A DNA stretch of 64,000 bases, taken from the NCBI RefSeq assembly GCF_018141005.1, contig NZ_CP046582.1, forward strand, positions 2,480,001 through 2,544,000, given 5' to 3'. The stretch comes from Erwinia sp. E602 (GTDB lineage: Bacteria; Pseudomonadota; Gammaproteobacteria; Enterobacterales; Enterobacteriaceae). The notes beneath the pieces were generated by a model. That model did no database searches. It was not told the origin of the DNA and was given only the letters and a program-made list of their open reading frames with translations. Shown one piece after another: positions 59,290 through 64,000 of this stretch. Position numbers and translations under genes: made by a program. Position 1 is the stretch's first letter. Each line of letters starts with the position of its first letter.

Positions 59290-60519
59290 TCACACATGAC
59301 GCGCAGCGTGCCTTGCGGCCAGCACGATACCGGCAACCGACAGCAAGGCCGCGCCCCCCGCCAGAACGATGGACAGCGTATAGCTTCGGTAAAAATCATA
59401 CAGCAGCCCGGCGAAACTTCCGCCCGCAACGGCGGCGATACCGACGGCGATGTACAGGGCACCGAGGATGGCACCCAGGTTGGCAGTGCCAAACCAACTA
59501 CTGGCGACCGCCGGATACAGCGCGATGCACCCGCCGTTAGCCGCGCCAAACAGCAGTGCGAACACAGCGAGAGCCATAAAGCTGTGTGCCACACTCCACA
59601 GACCGCACAGCACGACCAGACTTAACGTGACCACGATCAGAAAACGCTGGGCACCTATGCGATCGCCTGGACGCCCGAGTACCAGCCGGCCAGCAATGTT
59701 GCCCACACCTATAAGACCAATCAGCAGATTGGCCTGGGTGGCTTCAATCCCCTGTTGACGGGCATAGGGATTGATATGGACCAGCGCGAGGAACAGGCCG
59801 ATCGATCCGAAGAAAATCGCCATAAAAAACCACCAGAAAGCAGGCTGACGCACCGCTTCACCCAGCGTAACGCTGCGATTAGATGCAGGTGATTTCACAT
59901 CGTTGAACGCTTCAGGGGTCAGTCCGTCAGGTTGCTGCCCAATATCCTGTGGTTTTCCACGCAGATAAACCGCCGCAGTCAGCCCCAGCACGACAATGGC
60001 TGCGGCATAAATCTGCATGGTGCTCTGCCAGGACAGATGCCGCATCAGCCACCCGGCAACCATCGGCCCGACCAGCGTGCCCAGCCCCGTTCCGGCCAGG
60101 GCAAGACCCGAAGCCGAACTGCGATGTACAATGAACCAGCGTTGAATGGTCGATACTGCCGGTACGTAGACCAGGCCAACGCCCAGCCCGACCAGGCTAC
60201 AAAAGGTTGCCAGGAACAGTGACAGTGAGGATGACATCAGGCTACTGACCAGAAAGCCAAGCGCGAGCAGCACAATTCCGAGGCCTGTAACGGTACGAAC
60301 CGAGGTTCTGTCGCTCCACGAACCGGAGAAAACGCCCACGACGTAATAGATTAGCGCGGTCAGTGAGAATATCGATGCGGTCGAAAAACGATCTGCATCA
60401 AAATTCTCCTGCAGGCTACTGAAGAATGCCCCAAAGGAGTAGGCCGCACCGAAAATCAACGCCAGTAAAAGATGCACGGCCGCCACCATATGCCAGCCGC
60501 GGAATGTGGTTCTGTTCAT
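59290..60519 (-). CDS. MFS transporter (OFA/monocarboxylate-like)
   Basis: 409 residues with 12 predicted helices and a central loop near 195-220. The opening GWHMVAAVHLLLALIFGAAYSFG and SDRTSVRT motif, plus GTGLGTLVGPMVAGWL, recall the OFA/oxalate-formate and monocarboxylate branch of the major facilitator superfamily. Substrate unknown. Stands alone; divergent region upstream carries a gene remnant. Confidence 0.85.
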   Translation of the reverse strand: MNRTTFRGWHMVAAVHLLLALIFGAAYSFGAFFSSLQENFDADRFSTASIFSLTALIYYVVGVFSGSWSDRTSVRTVTGLGIVLLALGFLVSSLMSSSLSLFLATFCSLVGLGVGLVYVPAVSTIQRWFIVHRSSASGLALAGTGLGTLVGPMVAGWLMRHLSWQSTMQIYAAAIVVLGLTAAVYLRGKPQDIGQQPDGLTPEAFNDVKSPASNRSVTLGEAVRQPAFWWFFMAIFFGSIGLFLALVHINPYARQQGIEATQANLLIGLIGVGNIAGRLVLGRPGDRIGAQRFLIVVTLSLVVLCGLWSVAHSFMALAVFALLFGAANGGCIALYPAVASSWFGTANLGAILGALYIAVGIAAVAGGSFAGLLYDFYRSYTLSIVLAGGAALLSVAGIVLAARHAARHV

Positions 60520-60826
60520 CGCGTTTTCCTGAAGTTTCCGTCAGCGGGTGTGCGATACTGCGGGTGCGCTGGCATCATAAATGCGCCAAGTTTCATGTCA
60601 TCCCCCTGTAGAATGAGGCGACAGTGTCAAAATAGCTGCTTGAGCCGCCCTGTATAAATAACTAAAACGCACATCCCCACCCGCGATCAATCGTTGCTTT
60701 TCTTAGTTTTCGCGACGACTGTCTTTTTTTTGATCTGAGCCTCAAGATTTCCGCTCAAAAAATGCTCTATCTTCTCAGCTCGGTTTACACCGTGCTCCGC
60801 GCTGTCGCCGCAACTATTTTCCCTTT

Positions 60827-60955
60827 CCGCAACTGCGTAAAATTGTCCTGTCGCGTAGCACAGTTGTTACTCAGGCCGTTCCGTCTCTCAGACAGCATGT
60901 TACGCAGCAGTTTGAGCAGCTCGCTGGACAGCTCCTGGCCGATTACCTACAGTGA
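60827..60955 (+). pseudogene. Remnant of a coding region, possibly a TetR-type C-terminus
   Basis: In one plus-strand frame the sequence reads PQLRKIVLSRS...QAVPSLRQHVTQQFEQLAGQLL and stops after ADYLQ at 60953-60955. The amphipathic run resembles the end of a TetR regulator. No start and no upstream helix-turn-helix in that frame; other frames have stops, so it looks decayed. Low certainty. Confidence 0.3.
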
Positions 60956-61019
60956 GCTTAATGTTACTCCGGCTCCCGGCTTCACCCAGCCGTAAGCCGA
61001 CCACTTTCAGGCTGAACTG

Positions 61020-61472
61020 ATGAAACTGCTCGAATGCGCTGTCCGCGACGTGGTGGCGGGAAACAACGTCACCATTATCCAGCCCGCCAACATTTACCAG
61101 TGCGAACTGCATGATGATGTCTTTGTTGGCCCCTTTGTTGAAATTCAAAAAGGCAGCGTGATCGGCCAGGGCAGCCGCATCCAGTCACACAGCTTTATCT
61201 GTGAAAACGTCACCATTGGCCGGCACTGTTTTATCGGCCACAACGTCACTTTTGCCAACGACCTGTTTCGCAGCGGAGCGCCTGATGCCTCGGCAGAGAG
61301 CTGGATCGCCATCACCCTGGGCGACCATGTTACCGTTGGCAGCGGCGCAACCATCCTGACGCCATCTGTCTGCAGCGGCGCGGTAATCGGAGCGGGCAGC
61401 GTGGTGGTCAGGCCGGTTGAGATAAAAGGGATTTATGCCGGAAATCCGGCAAGGTTGTTGCGCAGATTGTAA
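61020..61472 (+). CDS. Hexapeptide-repeat acyltransferase
   Basis: 150 residues built of left-handed beta-helix repeats (VTIIQPANIYQC, VFVGPFVEIQKG, VTIGRHCFIGHNVTFAND, VTVGSGATILTPSV, AVIGAGSVVV), ending in PARLLRRL. It resembles sugar N- or O-acetyltransferases used for surface polysaccharides (FdtC/WbpD-like). No sugar-biosynthesis neighbours are present. The start has no good ribosome site, so an upstream or alternative start is possible. Confidence 0.75.
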   Translation: MKLLECAVRDVVAGNNVTIIQPANIYQCELHDDVFVGPFVEIQKGSVIGQGSRIQSHSFICENVTIGRHCFIGHNVTFANDLFRSGAPDASAESWIAITLGDHVTVGSGATILTPSVCSGAVIGAGSVVVRPVEIKGIYAGNPARLLRRL

Positions 61473-61507
61473 TCCACTGCCGTAGCGCGTTCAGGTCGCT
61501 GCACAAC

Positions 61508-61876
61508 TTACTCGCGGCAGCCAATCAGACACTCCAGCGGGATATTAAACTGCCGATGAAGCTCACGAATCATCGGCAGGGTGAGATTGCGCGTACCGTT
61601 GAGCACTTCGTAGACCCGGTTTCTGCGCCCAATAGCAGGTTCGAGATCTTTCGCAGTGAGTCCCTGCTGTTCCATGCGGAATTTAATCGCTTCAATGGGA
61701 TCGGGCGAATCGACGGGGTAGTGCTTCTTCTCCCAGTCCTCGATCAGCAAGCACATGATCTCAAAGAAATCACCTTCCGGAGTATTCAGCTCTGGCTCGT
61801 TGTCGAACAGGGGTTCAATCAGCTTTAATGCGGCTTCGTAGTCGGCTTCTGTACGAATAGGCTTGATTTGAATCAT
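61508..61876 (-). CDS. higA: HigA-type antitoxin
   Basis: 122 residues. A C-terminal XRE-type helix-turn-helix (about 72-115: QQGLTAKDLEPAIGRRNRVY) with a longer N-terminal part that would neutralise the toxin. It starts 3 nt after higB on the same strand (toxin first), the usual HigBA order. Represses its own operon by homology. Confidence 0.88.
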   Translation of the reverse strand: MIQIKPIRTEADYEAALKLIEPLFDNEPELNTPEGDFFEIMCLLIEDWEKKHYPVDSPDPIEAIKFRMEQQGLTAKDLEPAIGRRNRVYEVLNGTRNLTLPMIRELHRQFNIPLECLIGCRE

Positions 61877-61879
61877 AAA

Positions 61880-62182
61880 TTACTCCAACTCGACGGTTTC
61901 GGCATCGATATTGTCATACTGACGGTGAGTACCAATGAACTTCACAAACATCCAACCGCGCTTGTAAGCAATAGCGACGATAAGTCGATAATTATTGCCT
62001 TTAATATTAAACACTACCCGCCGATTCTTCAAAATACTGGCACTGCGATAATGGGACTTGATATCAGCCGGCGACTGCCAGGTCGCTTTCGAAGCTTCAT
62101 CAATCCATGACTTGATCGCCTGCTCAGAGTCAGGATTCCTTTCCCAAAAGTCTTTAAGAGTGCGGATAGAGATAATTTTCAT
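61880..62182 (-). CDS. higB: HigB-type mRNA interferase toxin
   Basis: 100 residues of the HigB/RelE-superfamily fold: opening KIISIRTLKDFWERNPDSE, core FNIKGNNYRLIVAIAYKRG and ending FIGTHRQYDNIDAETVEL. Ribosome-dependent or free endoribonuclease by family. Promoter-proximal, with an operator-like palindrome just upstream of its start. Confidence 0.88.
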   Translation of the reverse strand: MKIISIRTLKDFWERNPDSEQAIKSWIDEASKATWQSPADIKSHYRSASILKNRRVVFNIKGNNYRLIVAIAYKRGWMFVKFIGTHRQYDNIDAETVELE

Positions 62183-62192
62183 GCACTCATGC

Positions 62193-62211
62193 TAGTCCCA
62201 TAACGGGACTA
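62193..62211. promoter_or_regulatory. Palindromic operator of higBA
   Basis: TAGTCCCATAACGGGACTA, a perfect 7-5-7 dyad 10-29 nt upstream of the higB start. Likely HigA autoregulatory site overlapping the promoter. Confidence 0.7.
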
Positions 62212-62273
62212 ACTCAAGTCAGCTCTTTGCCTTAAAGTGCGAGTGTTGACACGAAATGCACCGGCTATCTCAA

Positions 62274-63074
62274 CTACAGCCCCTTAACGTTCTCAGCCTC
62301 GATTTCCGTGAAGTACTTCAGCGTCTTCACCTTCAGCTCCATGGTCGAGGGTTCATCGCAGACGATCAGCGCTTTCGGGTGCAGCTGCAGGCAGGTAATG
62401 GTCCACATATGGTTGACGTTGCCCTCCACCGCCGCCTGCAGCGCCTGCGCTTTGGCGTGCCCCTGCACCAGGATCATCACCTCTTCGGCGTCCAGCAGCG
62501 TGCCGACGCCAACGGTCAGCGCACATTTCGGCACCAGGCTAACGTCGCCGCCGAAGAAGCGGGAGTTGGCCACGCGGGTGTCATGGGTCAGGGTTTTAAT
62601 CCGGGTGCGGGAAGCCAGCGACGAGGCAGGTTCGTTAAAGGCGATATGGCCGTCGTTACCCACGCCGCCCATAAACAGGTTAATTTTGCCGTAGCTGCGG
62701 ATTTTCTCTTCGTAGCGACGGCATTCAGCGTCGATATCCGGCGCGTTGCCGTTCAGCAGATTGATATTTTCCGGCTGAATATCCACGTGGTCAAAGAAGT
62801 TGCGGTGCATAAAGCTGTGATAGCTTTCCGGATGTTCCTGCGGCAGGCCCACGTACTCATCCATATTAAAGGTGACGACGTGCTGAAAGCTGACCAGGCC
62901 GGCCTGGTGCATCGCCACCAGCGCTTTATAGGCGCTAAGCGGCGTGCCGCCGGTGGGCAGGCCCAGAACAAACGGACGTTCCGCCGTTGGATTAAAAGCG
63001 TTGATGCGCTTGACGATATGGCGCGCGGCCCATTTACCGACGTGTTCAGCTGTTGCCAGGGGGATCAGTCTCAT
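62274..63074 (-). CDS. nagB: Glucosamine-6-phosphate deaminase
   Basis: Converts glucosamine-6-P to fructose-6-P and ammonia. 266 residues as in E. coli. The signature [10 protein letters not shown] and the catalytic Asp/His stretch [15 protein letters not shown] are intact. In E. coli nagB heads nagBACD; here nagA and nagC are not next to it. Downstream (leftward) is higBA; upstream is a LacI-family gene on the same strand. Confidence 0.96.
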   Translation of the reverse strand: MRLIPLATAEHVGKWAARHIVKRINAFNPTAERPFVLGLPTGGTPLSAYKALVAMHQAGLVSFQHVVTFNMDEYVGLPQEHPESYHSFMHRNFFDHVDIQPENINLLNGNAPDIDAECRRYEEKIRSYGKINLFMGGVGNDGHIAFNEPASSLASRTRIKTLTHDTRVANSRFFGGDVSLVPKCALTVGVGTLLDAEEVMILVQGHAKAQALQAAVEGNVNHMWTITCLQLHPKALIVCDEPSTMELKVKTLKYFTEIEAENVKGL

Positions 63075-63258
63075 ACGTAACCTTATGCGTAAAGTAGAAT
63101 GCAGATAGCATAGCTCTGCACTGTTTAAACAATATTATGACGTGCGCGAACCGCCTGATAATCAGGAGACGGCGCATAAATTAAATTTAACGGCACTCTA
63201 TAAAGACTAAAAAATTATCACATTTAAATAATATCAATCCCGCGCATTATTATCCGCA

Positions 63259-64000
63259 TCAGGCCGACTCGCGAATAACCAGCTCCCCGGACAGGGTAAT
63301 CCGCTGGAACTGCAGTTCCGGATCTTTCAGCCTGCGGATCATCAGCGACCCGGCCTGACGGCCGTTCTCTTCGCTGGCCGACGAAACATAGGTAAACGAG
63401 GGAGAGGTTAAATTAACATGCAACATATCCTCGAACCCGACCAGGGCGACCTGCTGAGCAAGGAATACGTCCTTACCCACCGTACGACCGGCCTGATGAA
63501 TACCGCTGATGCAGCCGATCATCGCGTCCGGCGAGTGGCAGAGCAGCGCGGTGATGTTGTTATTACTCTCCAGCAGCTGGCGGGCGGCACTGCCGGCGGC
63601 GTGGGTGCCGCCGCTGCACGCCGGCGTCGACTCATCGCGCATCACCAGCCCGTACTGCTTCAGCGCGCCGTAGAAACCCGCCAGCCGCTGCTGGCGGATG
63701 CGGTCATTTTCATCACCGCCGATATAGGCAATGCTGCGGTGGCCGCGTTCGATCAGATAGCGGGTCGCCAGGCTGGCCGCCTGACGATTGTCGCGCATCA
63801 CCAGATTGCAGTTCTCCTCCATCAGCGACTGTGAAACGACCACTAACGGCAGTGGGCACTGGCGAATTTTTTCCGGCAGATGCTTCGTCGTCGGGTCAGA
63901 CGCAAGGTAGATCACCCCCGCGACGCCCTGCTGCTGAAACGACAGCAGGCAGCGTTCAAGATGCTCATCTTCGTCGGCAGGCTGGCCAAGGAACACCATA
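63259..64000 (-). CDS. LacI-family repressor, MalI-like, N-terminus beyond window
   Basis: The C-terminal 246 residues of a LacI/GalR repressor are visible: periplasmic-binding-protein-like ligand domain with RDNRQAASLATRYLIERGH, YIGGDENDRIRQQRL and a terminal part resembling E. coli MalI (FLAQQVALVGFED). The DNA-binding domain lies past position 64000. Same strand as nagB; could control nagB or a neighbour outside the window. Confidence 0.8.
   Translation of the reverse strand, partial: MVFLGQPADEDEHLERCLLSFQQQGVAGVIYLASDPTTKHLPEKIRQCPLPLVVVSQSLMEENCNLVMRDNRQAASLATRYLIERGHRSIAYIGGDENDRIRQQRLAGFYGALKQYGLVMRDESTPACSGGTHAAGSAARQLLESNNNITALLCHSPDAMIGCISGIHQAGRTVGKDVFLAQQVALVGFEDMLHVNLTSPSFTYVSSASEENGRQAGSLMIRRLKDPELQFQRITLSGELVIRESA

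Noticed and set aside
59145..59540. Plus-strand open frame over the end of the MFS gene
   Set aside because: Codon use is implausible (Cys/Ser/Pro-rich) and it overlaps the real transporter in antisense.
60762..60995. 77-codon plus-strand frame
   Set aside because: Serine/leucine-rich with no ribosome site. A different frame over the same bases looks more like a decayed gene.
63075..63258. NagC-type operators upstream of nagB
   Set aside because: AT-rich segments are present but no convincing NagC dyad could be aligned.

Overview
The window is a chromosomal segment of a Gram-negative enterobacterium (order Enterobacterales). Gene order follows the E. coli 27-30 min region: ycjG-tpx-tyrR-ycjFX-pspDCBA/pspF-sapABCDF, then yciW, rnb, gmr/rpfR, osmB-yciH-pyrF-lapBA-pgpB-ribA-acnA-cysB-topA-sohB-yciK-btuR-rluB, and finally yciO-rnm-trpLEGDCBA. 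Three points favour Erwiniaceae (Erwinia or Pantoea) or a neighbouring family over E. coli or Salmonella: trpG and trpD are separate genes, psp joins sap directly, and there is an rpfF-type signal synthase. The species cannot be fixed from the sequence alone.

Layout. 1-14.1 kb: envelope-stress and peptide genes. ycjG (cut by the window edge) and tpx are followed by tyrR, then the psp operon extended with ycjX-ycjF under a sigma-54 promoter and divergent pspF, then sapABCDF. The pspF-sapA gap carries an unmistakable Fur-controlled RyhB small RNA on the minus strand. 14.3-20 kb: yciW, a structured element, an AT-rich island with an orphan fimbrial-adhesin-like gene, a LysR regulator, a DUF2158 protein and a stand-alone PTS EIICB permease. 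20.2-29 kb: a YdeP-like molybdopterin oxidoreductase, RNase II, and a complete DSF-type signalling pair (rpfR, PAS-GGDEF-EAL, convergent with rpfF, the fatty-acid signal synthase), plus an isolated araD. 29-46 kb: conserved housekeeping genes with small membrane-protein genes (ymiA and others) between acnA and cysB, and a tandem structured repeat between btuR and rluB. 46-51.5 kb: a Fur-regulated TonB-dependent receptor, a trypsin-like lipoprotein, yciO and rnm. 51.5-58.4 kb: the whole tryptophan operon with promoter/operator, leader peptide, attenuator and terminator. 58.4-64 kb: accessory genes (an unknown 135-residue protein, an MFS transporter, a gene remnant, a hexapeptide acyltransferase, a HigBA toxin-antitoxin pair, nagB, and a partial LacI/MalI-type repressor).

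How the genes work together. Iron control appears twice (RyhB and the Fur-box receptor), and acnA is a known RyhB-regulon gene. Cyclic-di-GMP turnover and a cis-2-unsaturated fatty-acid signal are coupled at rpfR/rpfF. The trp operon combines TrpR repression with attenuation. The points most worth a second look are the RyhB location, the rpfF/rpfR pair, the 88-nt tandem repeats after btuR, the 29-codon membrane-protein gene with its own terminator, and the large hairpin at the predicted heat-shock start of lapA.
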